DNA of 64,000 nt from Pedobacter rhodius (GCF_027213645.1 NZ_JAPWGL010000003.1:744001-808000); one strand, 5' to 3'. Positions 34,959 through 44,159 are shown, counted from the first letter of the stretch. Numbers and translations are program-made. Notes: generated by a model from the letters alone, not told the origin.

Positions 34959-37451
34959 ATGAATAACTGGTTTAAAAACAATGGCACTCATATAGCCATT
35001 ATTGCAATTTTCGTAGTCATTTGTTTTGCCTACTTCAGTCCTGTTTTGCAGGGAAAAGCGCCACAGCAAGGTGATGTTTTGCAGGCTAAGGCTATGCAGA
35101 AAGAAATTATGGATGTGAAAGAATCCACTGGCAAAGGCCCGCTTTGGACTAATCAAATGTTTGGAGGTATGCCTGCCTATCAAATTTGGGTACAATATCC
35201 TTTAAATATAACGACCTATGGAATTGACGTAATTAAAGGTGTTTTTCCTGATCCGGTTGGAACTGTTTTAGTGTACCTATTAGGTGCATACCTATTATTC
35301 TGTGTTTTAAAAGTAAATCCCTGGCTTGCTGCGGCGGGCGCAATTGCTTTTGCTTTTACTTCCTATAACTTCATTATTATTGCAGCAGGCCATAGTAATA
35401 AGGCTTTGGCTATCGGATTTTTTGCACCTATATTAGCATCTATAATTTTAGTACTTCGAGGGAGGTATTTAGTTGGCGCTAGTCTATTGGCCTTGTTTAT
35501 GGCATTGGAGATACGTTCCAATCATATCCAAATGACTTATTACCTTTTTATCGCTTTGTTCATTTTGGCATGTATAGAATTTTATCATGCTGTTAAAACA
35601 AAGCATCTAGCTGTATTTGGCAAATCTATTGCTTATATTTTTGCAGGACTTTTTCTATCAATTTTAGTTAATGCAGGTACATTATGGACGACTTATGAAT
35701 ATGGTAAAGAAACAATTCGTGGAAAATCCAACTTAACTACCGATAAAGCAGAGCCAGCAAATGGCTTAGATAGAGAATATGCTTACCAATGGAGTCAGGG
35801 TGTTGGAGAAAGTTTCTCATTCCTTATTCCGAATATATATGGTGGAGCAAGTAGTATTGATGAAATGATTAAGCCTGAGAGCAATACTTACAAAGCGGTT
35901 GAAAAAAACCTTCAAGGGGTAGATCCTCGGCAAGCGATTGGTTATGTGGCTCAAAACTTAGGGACAAACCAATATTGGGGTAACAAACCGGGCACCTCTG
36001 GTCCATATTATTTTGGGGCTGTAATTTGCCTACTTTTTGTGTTTGGTTTATTTATTGTAAAGCACCGTTGGAAATGGTGGATTTTTGGAACTAGCATTTT
36101 GTTGTTATTCCTTTCCTTTGGACAGAATTTCCCGTTAATCTCAGATATCTTCTTCAATTATCTGCCAATGTATAATAAGTTCCGAGCCGTAGAATCTATT
36201 CTGGCTGTTGTGGGTTTCTTAGCCCCCTTATTAGCAATCTTGGCAATTAAAGAAGCTCAAGAAGGGAGATACGAGCAAAAATATTTGGTACAACGCCTCA
36301 CTTGGTCGGCTGGAATTACGGGAGGTATTGCGTTGATTATTGTTATAATACCTACTGCATTCTTCAGCTTTACCCAGGCCAACCAGGCGCAGGTTTTGGA
36401 TGCTTTAACACAAACTCTACAGAATAACCGCGGTGCTGCAATGGAAATTTTAAATGGCATTATTGCCGACCGCGTTGCTTTAGCGCGTGCTGATGCTTTA
36501 CGCACCTTATTGTTCATTGCCATTGGTTTTGGTATTACCTGGGCTTTCATCACCAAAAAAATGAACATGCAACTGGCCTTTGGGTTATTGGCTTTGTTTG
36601 TGCTGATCGATTTGTGGCAGGTAGACCGTAGATATTTAAACAACCAGAATTTTGTAAGCAAATCTGATTTAGATAACCACTATCAGCCAAGAGATGTAGA
36701 TAATTTTATCTCAGCCGATAAAGATCCAAACTTCAGGGTTTTTGATATGTCATTGGGCGATCCGTTTAAAAGTGCTGAAACTTCTTATTTCCATAAAACT
36801 GTTGGTGGTTTCCACTCGGCGAGGTTAAAACGTTTCCAGGAACTTGTAGATAACCAGATGACGAAAAGCATCAATCAGGATGTTTTAGATATGTTAAATA
36901 CGAAATACATCATTACTCAGGATCAGAAAACAGGTTCGTATAAAATGCAGCGTAATCCAACGGCTTGTGGTAATGCATGGTTTGTAGAAAGCGTTCAATA
37001 TGTTAAAAATGCTGATGAGGAAATGAAGGCCATCAGCAGTTTCGATGCAAAAAAAGAGGCTATTGTCGATCAAAGCTACAAAGGTATGATGAACAGTAAA
37101 CTTTTAGGCACCGGCCAGGAAGGTTTCATTAAATTAACTAATTACAATCCAGACCACCTGACTTATGAATATTCTACAGCGAAAGATGTAATTGCAGTTT
37201 TCTCAGAGATTTACTACAATAAAGGCTGGAAGATGTACATCGACGGGGTAGAAAAACCTTATTTCAGAGCTGATTATGTTTTACGTGCGGCTCAGTTAGA
37301 AGCCGGTAATCATAAATTAGAATTTATTTTCTATCCGAATTCTTATTATACCGGCGAGAAAATTTCGTTAGCCGGTTCTGTCTTATTGGTACTTGGTTTA
37401 GGCTTCGGCTTTTATTCTGAAAACAAGAAAAAGAAAGTGGTTAAAGCTTAA
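34959..37451 (+). CDS. yfhO: YfhO family membrane protein (GT-C-like)
   Basis: 830 residues with about 11 to 13 membrane segments in the first two thirds and a periplasmic C-terminal domain (about 560-800). The first extracytoplasmic loop carries QGDVLQAKAMQKEI, with the acidic residue typical of GT-C enzymes. YfhO proteins are involved in glycosylation of lipoteichoic acid in Bacillus; in Bacteroidota the acceptor is not known. The C-terminal YYNKGWKMYIDGVEKPYFRADYVLRA is diagnostic. It ends at a strong terminator (37482-37518). Confidence 0.92.
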   Translation: MNNWFKNNGTHIAIIAIFVVICFAYFSPVLQGKAPQQGDVLQAKAMQKEIMDVKESTGKGPLWTNQMFGGMPAYQIWVQYPLNITTYGIDVIKGVFPDPVGTVLVYLLGAYLLFCVLKVNPWLAAAGAIAFAFTSYNFIIIAAGHSNKALAIGFFAPILASIILVLRGRYLVGASLLALFMALEIRSNHIQMTYYLFIALFILACIEFYHAVKTKHLAVFGKSIAYIFAGLFLSILVNAGTLWTTYEYGKETIRGKSNLTTDKAEPANGLDREYAYQWSQGVGESFSFLIPNIYGGASSIDEMIKPESNTYKAVEKNLQGVDPRQAIGYVAQNLGTNQYWGNKPGTSGPYYFGAVICLLFVFGLFIVKHRWKWWIFGTSILLLFLSFGQNFPLISDIFFNYLPMYNKFRAVESILAVVGFLAPLLAILAIKEAQEGRYEQKYLVQRLTWSAGITGGIALIIVIIPTAFFSFTQANQAQVLDALTQTLQNNRGAAMEILNGIIADRVALARADALRTLLFIAIGFGITWAFITKKMNMQLAFGLLALFVLIDLWQVDRRYLNNQNFVSKSDLDNHYQPRDVDNFISADKDPNFRVFDMSLGDPFKSAETSYFHKTVGGFHSARLKRFQELVDNQMTKSINQDVLDMLNTKYIITQDQKTGSYKMQRNPTACGNAWFVESVQYVKNADEEMKAISSFDAKKEAIVDQSYKGMMNSKLLGTGQEGFIKLTNYNPDHLTYEYSTAKDVIAVFSEIYYNKGWKMYIDGVEKPYFRADYVLRAAQLEAGNHKLEFIFYPNSYYTGEKISLAGSVLLVLGLGFGFYSENKKKKVVKA

Positions 37452-37481
37452 TAAAGTACTCTTTCAACCGAATAATTTAAA

Positions 37482-37518
37482 AAATACCCTTATGCAAATC
37501 GCTTAAGGGTATTTTTTT
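37482..37518 (+). terminator. Rho-independent terminator after yfhO
   Basis: AAATACCCTTA and TAAGGGTATTT form an 11-bp stem with a 12-base loop, followed by seven T. It separates yfhO from the micro-ORF promoter. Confidence 0.85.
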
Positions 37519-37576
37519 GCTTGTCATTTGAATATAATTATTAATCAAATGATTAAATTTAACAATACCGTAACAT

Positions 37577-37604
37577 TTGTTTGATATACAGAGTCTTACC
37601 TTTG
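37577..37604 (+). promoter_or_regulatory. Bacteroidota promoter of the micro-protein gene
   Basis: TTG at 37577-37579, 17 bases, then TACCTTTG at 37597-37604: an exact match to TTG-N17-TAnnTTTG. It lies between the yfhO terminator and the start codon at 37622. Confidence 0.7.
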
Positions 37605-37621
37605 TTTATAAATCAGATGAT

Positions 37622-37717
37622 ATGTTGGAATCATTCTTTGCGATTTGTCTTTTAATCGTTGTACTTTATTTCTTTAGTCCTTTTGAGGTAAAACTCGATG
37701 AGGAAGAAGAGTGGTAA
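37622..37717 (+). CDS. Putative 31-residue single-span membrane micro-protein
   Basis: A 31-codon ORF from ATG (37622) to TAA (37717). Residues 4-20 are hydrophobic (SFFAICLLIVVLYFFS) and the tail is strongly acidic (D and four E, then W). It follows a full consensus promoter and is bounded upstream by a terminator, so the region appears to be its own transcript or the leader of the LpxH-like gene. No ribosome-binding site is expected in this phylum. No homologue is recognised. Expression is inference from the signals. Confidence 0.55.
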   Translation: MLESFFAICLLIVVLYFFSPFEVKLDEEEEW

Positions 37718-37788
37718 AATAGCTTCCTTAATCTTAAACTGCTTTTTCCAAGCGGTGATACAATTCCTAGCCCCTAAAATTTTTGTTT

Positions 37789-38643
37789 ATGGATAAAAGA
37801 AATGTCGATGTAGTCGTAATATCCGATGTACATCTGGGCACCTATGGTTGCCATGCAAAAGAACTTTTAAAATACCTGAAAAGCATTAAACCCAAAACGC
37901 TTATCCTTAATGGCGATATTATTGATATCTGGCAGTTTAGTAAAAGCTACTGGCCTGAATCGCACATGAAAGTTATACGTAAGCTTATGAAATTTGTTTC
38001 AGAAGGCGTTGAAGTTCATTATCTAACAGGAAACCATGATGAAATGCTGAGAAAATTCGATGGAATGGAAATGGGTTCTTTTCACCTGGCCAACAAGTTG
38101 ATTCTTGAGCTTGATGGGAAAAAAGCCTGGTTTTTTCATGGTGATGTTTTTGATGTGACCATGCAGCATTCTAAATGGCTCGCAAAAATGGGTGCGGTTG
38201 GTTACGATACCCTGATATTGATAAACAGTTTTGTAAACTGGATATTAAAGGCCTTCGGAAGGGAGAAAATGAGTTTCTCTAAAAAGATAAAGGCAAAATT
38301 TAAGGATGCGGTTAAATTCATTAATAGTTTTGAGCAGGTTGCTGCTGAACTGGCAATAGAAAAAGGTTATGATTATGTAGTTTGCGGCCATATTCATCAA
38401 CCCGAAAAACGAGAAATAGCCGTCGAAAATGGAAAAGTAACTTACCTGAATAGTGGCGATTGGGTAGAAAGTTTAACGGCTTTGGAGTATAAAGAGAAAA
38501 GCTGGTCTGTTTTTAAATATGATAATAAAGATTTTATTAAAGATGAAATGGACGACGGAATCCTGTCTGATGCCGAAGATTTAAAGAGCAAACTGGATAT
38601 AAATATTCTTTTACAAAATATTAAATATGAAATTGCCCGATAA
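37789..38643 (+). CDS. UDP-2,3-diacylglucosamine diphosphatase-like metallophosphoesterase (LpxH-like)
   Basis: 284 residues from the ATG at 37789; a TTG two codons upstream is less likely. The metallophosphoesterase motifs are complete: VISDVHLG (D and H), LNGDIIDIW, LTGNHDEML, FFHGDVFD and VCGHIHQPE. This set matches the LpxH-like group annotated in Bacteroidota as UDP-2,3-diacylglucosamine diphosphatase, which removes UMP in lipid A synthesis at the inner membrane. The closest Bacteroidota members are sometimes paralogues of true LpxH, so the exact substrate is not certain. It pairs with the glycosyltransferase that follows 24 bases later. Confidence 0.85.
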   Translation: MDKRNVDVVVISDVHLGTYGCHAKELLKYLKSIKPKTLILNGDIIDIWQFSKSYWPESHMKVIRKLMKFVSEGVEVHYLTGNHDEMLRKFDGMEMGSFHLANKLILELDGKKAWFFHGDVFDVTMQHSKWLAKMGAVGYDTLILINSFVNWILKAFGREKMSFSKKIKAKFKDAVKFINSFEQVAAELAIEKGYDYVVCGHIHQPEKREIAVENGKVTYLNSGDWVESLTALEYKEKSWSVFKYDNKDFIKDEMDDGILSDAEDLKSKLDINILLQNIKYEIAR

Positions 38644-38667
38644 ATTAAGATATTCGGTCTTTAGCAC

Positions 38668-39657
38668 ATGAAAATACTTTACGCAATACAAGGCACAGGA
38701 AACGGACACATCAGCAGGGCAAGAGAAATTATTCCATTGCTTCAGAAATATGGCGAACTCGATATTTTGGTTAGCGGTACGCAGGCTGATGTTAAACTAA
38801 GTCAGCCGGTGAAATACCAGTTACATGGTTTTAGCTTTATTTTCGGAAAAAAGGGAGGAGTAGATCATTTCAAAACCTGGTTAAGCATGAATCTTTTTCG
38901 TTTCAGGAAAGATATGAAACAACTTCAGCTTAAAGATTACAACCTTATTGTGAACGATTTTGAGCCTGTAAGTGCCTGGGCTTGTAAACTGCAGGGGATT
39001 GAATGTGTTTCTTTAAGTCACCAGGCCGCTTTTAAATCAAAAAAAGTTCCGAGGCCGCGTACCATCGACTGGGGCAAAGTTATACTCAGCCATTATGCAC
39101 CAACTAAATACCATATCGGTTTTCATTTCGACAGATATGATGATTTTATTTACACGCCTGTTATCCGTTCCGAAATCAGGCAGCTTGAAAGTAAAAATCT
39201 CGGCCACTATACTGTTTATTTACCCGCAATAGATGATAAACGATTGGTGAAATTACTTGTTCAGATTCCTGGTGTAAAATGGCAGGTTTTTTCTAAGCAC
39301 AATAAAGAAAGCTACCAGGAACAGAATGTTTTTGTTGAGCCTGTTAATAATGAAAAATTTAACAAAAGCCTCGCAACCTGCGAAGGCCTTTTTACCGGTG
39401 GTGGCTTTGAAGGACCCGCTGAAGCATTATACCTGGGTAAAAAACTGTTGGTTGCGCCCATGCGTTTCCAGTTCGAACAACAATGTAATGCTTATGCTTT
39501 GAAACAGTTTGGTTTACCTGTTATCTGGGGAAGTACCAGGAACTGGTTGCCGATAGTTAAAAAATGGGTAGAGCAACCTCAAAATCACCAGTTTAATTTT
39601 CCGGATGAAACCGCGAAGATTATTGATGATATGGTGAAGAAGTACGCAAGGATTTAA
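38668..39657 (+). CDS. Glycosyltransferase, GT28/MurG-like
   Basis: 329 residues. The start MKILYAIQGTGNGHISRAREIIPLL has the glycine-rich GT-B loop of the GT28/GT1 class. The C-terminal donor site is CEGLFTGGGFEGPAEALYLGKKLLVAPMRFQFEQQCNA, with the typical GG-x(n)-Q pattern. Its placement behind an LpxH-like phosphatase suggests a role with lipid-linked sugars or glycolipids. Acceptor and donor are unknown. It has no signal peptide and probably works at the inner face of the membrane. Confidence 0.85.
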   Translation: MKILYAIQGTGNGHISRAREIIPLLQKYGELDILVSGTQADVKLSQPVKYQLHGFSFIFGKKGGVDHFKTWLSMNLFRFRKDMKQLQLKDYNLIVNDFEPVSAWACKLQGIECVSLSHQAAFKSKKVPRPRTIDWGKVILSHYAPTKYHIGFHFDRYDDFIYTPVIRSEIRQLESKNLGHYTVYLPAIDDKRLVKLLVQIPGVKWQVFSKHNKESYQEQNVFVEPVNNEKFNKSLATCEGLFTGGGFEGPAEALYLGKKLLVAPMRFQFEQQCNAYALKQFGLPVIWGSTRNWLPIVKKWVEQPQNHQFNFPDETAKIIDDMVKKYARI

Positions 39658-40025
39658 GTGCAAATCTTCCGGTCAACAGCCTCAGTTTTGCCTTTACAGA
39701 TTGAAATCAAATACATTATCTAAAATTAATTCTGTGGGGCTAAAAACTATTTATGGTCTGCGAAGAAGACATAGGTGTCCGGAAGAATAAAAACCATTAA
39801 GAAAATTAAGCAATTTGCATTCAATAACCTTGACTTCTAAATGGTTTTAAAAATTTAAACTTAATAAATTGATTTTGATTGAGGCGTTAAACGATATTCA
39901 AACGCTTCCGAACAATTTTGGTGATGGCACAGACCAAAGACTTGTTGAATAAGTATGCAAGAGTTTAAGCTTTAGGCTTTCAGCTTTCAGCTTTTTATCT
40001 TTACTTTGCCAATTCTACTACAGGC
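39658..40025. other. 368-base gap with possible glycosyltransferase relic
   Basis: There is no intact gene here. A frame at about 39864-39950 reads ...LIEALNDIQTLPNNFGDGTDQRLVE followed by a stop, resembling the end of a nucleotide-sugar epimerase or GT-B enzyme. TAAGTATGCAAGAGTTTAAG near 39948-39967 echoes the end of the preceding gene (GAAGTACGCAAGGATTTAAG). The short repeats GGCTTTCAGCTTTCAGC precede the next start. Confidence 0.35.
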
Positions 40026-41006
40026 ATGATTAATCAGTTCAGAAAGTTAAATCCAATTAACCTTATTTTGCTGTTTGCATACACATTTTTTATGCGTATG
40101 GCTATATTTTATAATATGCCTGCTCAGCTAAATTTTGATTTCCTGGAGCCATTTGCAAGATTACTCATCAACATCAATTTAGAGAACGCTTTTTCCCCTT
40201 CTACTAATGTTTTTTTTGCGACGGTTTTAGTATTTATCCAGGCGTTAATTTTTAACCGGATAATCAATAATCATAATCTTTTAGCTAAGCCCAGTTTTTT
40301 GCCGGCTTTAATGTATATCACCGGTGCCAGTTTGTTTCTGCCATTTATGGTATTAAGTCCGGCACTGGTTTGCAATTTTCTTTTAATCTGGCTGATTGAT
40401 AAGTTTTTAAAGCTGAATAAAAGTTTAAATTCCATAACCACAGTATTTGATATCGGAATGATTATCGCCATCGGAACGTTGATTTACTTTCCTTTTATGG
40501 TAATGTTAATCATGATTTTTTTATCATTACTTCTTTTCCGTTCGTTCAACTGGCGGGAATGGGTGGCCGGGCTGGTCGGGTTTTTAACCGTGTTTTTCTT
40601 TCTTGCGGTATTTTATTTCTGGAAAGATAATCTTACCTCGTTCTATCAGATTTGGAAACCCCTGGGCAATAAATTCCCCTCTGTCTTTAAAATAAATTAT
40701 AACGATTACCTCGTACTTATACCTGTCGCGGTTATTATTATTCTGGCATCTTTACAATTAAGGGAAAATTTTTTCAGGAGTTTTATAAGCACCAGGAAAG
40801 GATTCCAGATGTTATTTTTTATGTTTTTGGTTTCAGCGGCGAGCTTTTACCTAAAACCCGATTTCAGAACCTGGCATTTTTTGCTCTGCGTGCCACCTGG
40901 TGCAGTGCTTTTAGCCTACTATTTCAGCAATGCCAAAAAGAGGTGGTTTTACGAAACACTATTTCTTCTTTTTGTACTTTCTGTACAGTACTTTCTCTTT
41001 GTTTAA
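40026..41006 (+). CDS. DUF6427 family integral membrane protein
   Basis: 326 residues with about nine to eleven membrane segments. The first segment motif MINQFRKLNPINLILLFAYTFFMRMAIF and the SFNWREWVAGLVGF loop are characteristic of the DUF6427 family, which is found in Bacteroidota, frequently beside coaX and LPS-export genes. Function unknown. It stands 125 bases before coaX on the same strand. Confidence 0.8.
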   Translation: MINQFRKLNPINLILLFAYTFFMRMAIFYNMPAQLNFDFLEPFARLLININLENAFSPSTNVFFATVLVFIQALIFNRIINNHNLLAKPSFLPALMYITGASLFLPFMVLSPALVCNFLLIWLIDKFLKLNKSLNSITTVFDIGMIIAIGTLIYFPFMVMLIMIFLSLLLFRSFNWREWVAGLVGFLTVFFFLAVFYFWKDNLTSFYQIWKPLGNKFPSVFKINYNDYLVLIPVAVIIILASLQLRENFFRSFISTRKGFQMLFFMFLVSAASFYLKPDFRTWHFLLCVPPGAVLLAYYFSNAKKRWFYETLFLLFVLSVQYFLFV

Positions 41007-41131
41007 CCTTTTTTAACAAAATGATTCCTCAAAACTTATTAAAGATTAATAGCTTTGTGGCACGATTAAATAGTTTTTAAACTTTTCAACAAAGGGTTGC
41101 GAAGATAATATAACTGATTCTTATTAGATAA

Positions 41132-41866
41132 ATGCATAATTTAAGTATTGATATAGGTAATACTTCTACCAAAGTTGCAGTTTTTGCAAATAAGGAAATT
41201 ATACATTATCAACGTTTAAATAAAATAAGTTCCGATGATTTGATTCCCTTGGTTGATGGATTTAAAATCGGAAAATCAATTATCAGCACTGTTGATGAAG
41301 AAGTAGAAGAACTGGAATCCTTTTTAAGGCATAAAACACAATACATTCGTTTTTCTGCCTTGCTTACAAATGGAGTTTGCAATAAATATAAAACGCCTTC
41401 AACATTAGGATTAGACAGATGGGCAGCCATTTTGGGGGCAAATGCAATATTCCCTGGTAATTCTAGTTTGGTTATTGATGGAGGAACCTGCATTACCTAT
41501 GATTTACTAAGCTCGGAAAAAGAATATTTTGGCGGGAGTATAAGTCCCGGAATTAGTATGCGTTTTAAAGCAGTGCATGAATTTACCGGCAGGCTACCTT
41601 TGGTAAATTGGGATGCAAAAATGCCGGTTCCCGAAGGAAGAGATACCCAAACGGCGATACAAAACGGGGTTTTGCAGGGAATAATTAATGAGATTGAAGG
41701 GTTTATAGCCCTGAATAATATAAAAGAAAGTGCCTTAAAGGTTATTTTAACCGGTGGTGATGGTGATTTTTTGTTTAACCAATTACAAAACAGCATCTTT
41801 GCGCCACAGATAATAAAAGATCCCTATTTGGTTTTAAAAGGATTAAATGAAGCTATTGCAGATTAA
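41132..41866 (+). CDS. coaX: Type III pantothenate kinase
   Basis: 244 residues, full length. The ASKHA motifs are SIDIGNTSTKVAVF (about 5-18), TPSTLGLDRWAAILGA and LVIDGGTCITYDLLS, the last two being signatures of CoaX. The enzyme phosphorylates pantothenate in the first step of coenzyme A synthesis and needs a monovalent cation; type III kinases are not feedback inhibited by CoA. It is followed one base later by an outer-membrane protein gene. Confidence 0.96.
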   Translation: MHNLSIDIGNTSTKVAVFANKEIIHYQRLNKISSDDLIPLVDGFKIGKSIISTVDEEVEELESFLRHKTQYIRFSALLTNGVCNKYKTPSTLGLDRWAAILGANAIFPGNSSLVIDGGTCITYDLLSSEKEYFGGSISPGISMRFKAVHEFTGRLPLVNWDAKMPVPEGRDTQTAIQNGVLQGIINEIEGFIALNNIKESALKVILTGGDGDFLFNQLQNSIFAPQIIKDPYLVLKGLNEAIAD

Positions 41867-41867
41867 A

Positions 41868-43157
41868 ATGTACAAAAGAATAAATTATATTACAGCCATA
41901 CTCGTTCTAGTTTGTGGTTTGAGTGTTCAGGCACAGGTTACCACTTCATCACCATACTCGAGATATGGACTTGGAAATGTTAAAGGTTCGTTACTGCCGC
42001 AATTGAGGGCAATGGGCGGTATCTCGACAGCTGTTAGTGCAATTAATGGTTTTAATTACATCAACATGCAAAATCCTGCATCTTATTCAAGTATAAATTT
42101 AACAACGATTGATATAGGCATGAGTGCCAGCTTAACTAATCTTTCCAGAAATAACTTAAGTGAAACAAGTTTTAATTCTACTTTCAGCCACATCGCGTTT
42201 GCCGTGCCTGTAAATAGAAAATCTGCATTAAGTTTTGGTATTTTACCTTACTCTGATTTAGGCTACAGCTATAAAAATTCTGTTAAAGTTGATACCCTTT
42301 CGGTTGATCAGCTGTATGAAGGAGAAGGCGGTCTATCTAAAGCCTATTTAGGTTATGGTTATAAATTTGGCGATCACTTCAGCATTGGTGGTAATGTTGA
42401 ATATATTTTTGGTAATTTATTAACCACTCGTGCAACGGAGTATGCAGTGGCCGGAGCAGTAAATGCCAAGCTTCAAAATAAAAACAGTGTAGGCGGTTTA
42501 AATTATTCATACGGCGCGCAGTACAATTTTAATGTTTCTCGGAAATTATCAATGACTTTAGGTTATTCGGGAAGCAGTTCAGGTAAAGTAAATTCAAAAC
42601 AATCATTTTATGCAACGCAATATACACGCGATGCCAGCGGCAATGAGAATACTGCCCTTGATACTTTAAGTGCGGTTACGAATGCAAAATCAAATTTAAC
42701 CTTGCCATTAACACATAACTTTGGTATTTCTATACAGGAAACTGATAAATGGTTAATTGGTGCCGATTTCAGAATGAGCAAATGGTCTAATGTTAGTGTG
42801 AATAATGTTAATCAGGGTTTGCAGAACAGTTGGGGCGCATCATTGGGTACCCAGTTTACACCCGATATTACCTCATATAACAGCTATTTCAAGCGCGTAG
42901 ATTATCGTTTGGGTGTAAGCTATGATAAAACATATATTCAAATTGGCAACCAGGATATTAAACAAATGGGCGCATCGGTAGGATTTGGTTTCCCTTTGCC
43001 TTCTGCTAATGGCTTAAGTTTCTATAAAATCAACTTTACAACAGAAGTTGGTCAGCGGGGTACCTTAACAAATAACCTGGTTAAAGAGCAATATATAAAC
43101 TTCCACTTAGGGTTTACCTTAAATGATAAATGGTTCCGTAAGTACAAAGTAGATTAA
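41868..43157 (+). CDS. Outer-membrane beta-barrel protein, hypothetical
   Basis: 429 residues from the ATG at 41868, one base after the coaX stop; an upstream ATG at 41847 would lie inside coaX and spoil the signal peptide. The signal (MYKRINYITAILVLVCGLSVQAQ) is followed by alternating beta strands (SPYSRYGLGN, FNSTFSHIAFAVPVNRKSALSFGILPYSDLGYSY), typical of an OmpP1/FadL-like or PorV-like barrel. A barrel rich in aromatic girdles is inferred. Its ligand is unknown. It is translationally close to coaX and lptC. Confidence 0.8.
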   Translation: MYKRINYITAILVLVCGLSVQAQVTTSSPYSRYGLGNVKGSLLPQLRAMGGISTAVSAINGFNYINMQNPASYSSINLTTIDIGMSASLTNLSRNNLSETSFNSTFSHIAFAVPVNRKSALSFGILPYSDLGYSYKNSVKVDTLSVDQLYEGEGGLSKAYLGYGYKFGDHFSIGGNVEYIFGNLLTTRATEYAVAGAVNAKLQNKNSVGGLNYSYGAQYNFNVSRKLSMTLGYSGSSSGKVNSKQSFYATQYTRDASGNENTALDTLSAVTNAKSNLTLPLTHNFGISIQETDKWLIGADFRMSKWSNVSVNNVNQGLQNSWGASLGTQFTPDITSYNSYFKRVDYRLGVSYDKTYIQIGNQDIKQMGASVGFGFPLPSANGLSFYKINFTTEVGQRGTLTNNLVKEQYINFHLGFTLNDKWFRKYKVD

Positions 43158-43736
43158 ATGATGCAGAAGGCGTTTTTATATGGCCTGATGCTTATGTTAC
43201 CGGCTTTGCTGGTGTCGTGTGGAGATGATGATCTGAAAAAAGCCAATCCTGTCGGCAATCAAAAAGTAATCCTGAACAGAGACAGAACCATTGGTGTGGA
43301 AATCATTTACAGCGATTCAGCAAGGGTAAAGGCTAAAGGAAATGCGCCGATAATGGATAAGGTAACCACCCAAAGTGGCAGCACTTACCAGGAAATGATT
43401 AAAGGTGTAAAGATTGATTTCTTTGATGTCAATCAACCGGGTGTAGTAGATGGAACTCTAATCTGCGATTATGCCATCAGAAAAGAGCAGGAACAAAAAA
43501 CTTTCTTCCGGAGAAATGTAATCGTTAAAAATGCGAAAGGCGATACCTTTTCATCAGAAGAATTGATATGGGATGAAGCAAAAAAATTATTTTATTCTAC
43601 GCAAAGAGTTTATATAAGGGATGTAAATGGAGAAAATAAAGGAAGTGGAATTGATTTTCAAGCACCACAGGATTTTAGTACGTATACGCTTAACACAGCT
43701 AATGGAGAATTTAACCAAAGCCCGATAGCACCTTAA
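43158..43736 (+). CDS. lptC: LPS export ABC transporter periplasmic protein LptC
   Basis: 192 residues, starting at the base after the preceding stop. The lipobox-like LLVSC-G (C21) suggests a lipoprotein instead of the N-terminal membrane anchor of the E. coli protein. The body (VTTQSGSTYQEMIKGVKIDFFDVNQPGVVDGTLICDYAIRKEQEQKTFFRRNVIVKNAKGDTFSSEELIWDEAKKLFYS) is the OstA/LptC-type beta-jellyroll that passes LPS from LptBFG to LptA. A 15-bp inverted repeat spans the stop codon. Confidence 0.9.
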   Translation: MMQKAFLYGLMLMLPALLVSCGDDDLKKANPVGNQKVILNRDRTIGVEIIYSDSARVKAKGNAPIMDKVTTQSGSTYQEMIKGVKIDFFDVNQPGVVDGTLICDYAIRKEQEQKTFFRRNVIVKNAKGDTFSSEELIWDEAKKLFYSTQRVYIRDVNGENKGSGIDFQAPQDFSTYTLNTANGEFNQSPIAP

Positions 43737-43753
43737 TAGCTTTGGTTAAATTC
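43707..43753. repeat. Perfect 15-bp inverted repeat spanning the lptC stop
   Basis: GAATTTAACCAAAGC at 43707-43721 and GCTTTGGTTAAATTC at 43739-43753 are exact reverse complements separated by 17 bases. The left arm is inside the last codons of lptC and the right arm is in the gap before the convergent leader-peptide gene. It may protect or end transcripts. No T run follows. Confidence 0.8.
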
Positions 43754-43768
43754 AAGAATAAACTCACT

Positions 43769-44089
43769 TTAGATTGCCCAAGAGGCGCTTCCACAACTGT
43801 CGCAACACCAGTGGCCTCCATTTGAAACTGCTTGTTGAGCATCAGCATACGATATGCCAGCAATAACGGTTCCGTTAGCGCTATGACTTGCAGAACCATA
43901 AGGATGCCCGCTAGATCCTCCCCAATCCATACCTCCAAAGTTAGAACCTCCACTTGAAGTGTTTGGTAATAATACCTGACATGTGCCGCCTGGTGAAGCT
44001 ACGTTACCACCTAAAATTTGTTTTAATTGAGCCCTGGTTAAAATTTCCCCTTTGGAAAAACCAGCAGAATTTAAATTTAACTTTTTCAT
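43769..44089 (-). CDS. GG-leader natural-product (RiPP-like) precursor peptide
   Basis: 106 residues. The leader (about 1-28, MKKLNLNSAGFSKGEILTR then AQLKQILGG) has the double-glycine end (G27-G28) and the KGEILTRAQLKQI pattern of Bacteroidota GG-leader precursors, which are cleaved by C39-type peptidase exporters. The 78-residue core is Gly/Ser-rich and has four cysteines: C37, C95, C96 and C99, the last three in HWCCDSCG near the C-terminus. No modification enzyme or C39 transporter lies within the window, so the product would depend on genes elsewhere or be released unmodified. It is divergent from a broken XRE regulator. Confidence 0.75.
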   Translation of the reverse strand: MKKLNLNSAGFSKGEILTRAQLKQILGGNVASPGGTCQVLLPNTSSGGSNFGGMDWGGSSGHPYGSASHSANGTVIAGISYADAQQAVSNGGHWCCDSCGSASWAI

Positions 44090-44159
44090 GTTAATCTTTT
44101 AAGATGTGAATATTAAAATGAAATATCGTAATATATTAAATTACAAAGCATTTTTCTTT

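Noticed and set aside
36257..36661. Minus-strand open frame of 134 codons opposite yfhO
   Set aside because: It is an antisense shadow of a clear membrane protein gene.
37789..38643. Calling this gene true lpxH with certainty
   Set aside because: The motifs fit the LpxH-like group, but Bacteroidota have paralogues and substrate cannot be shown from sequence, so no gene symbol is given.
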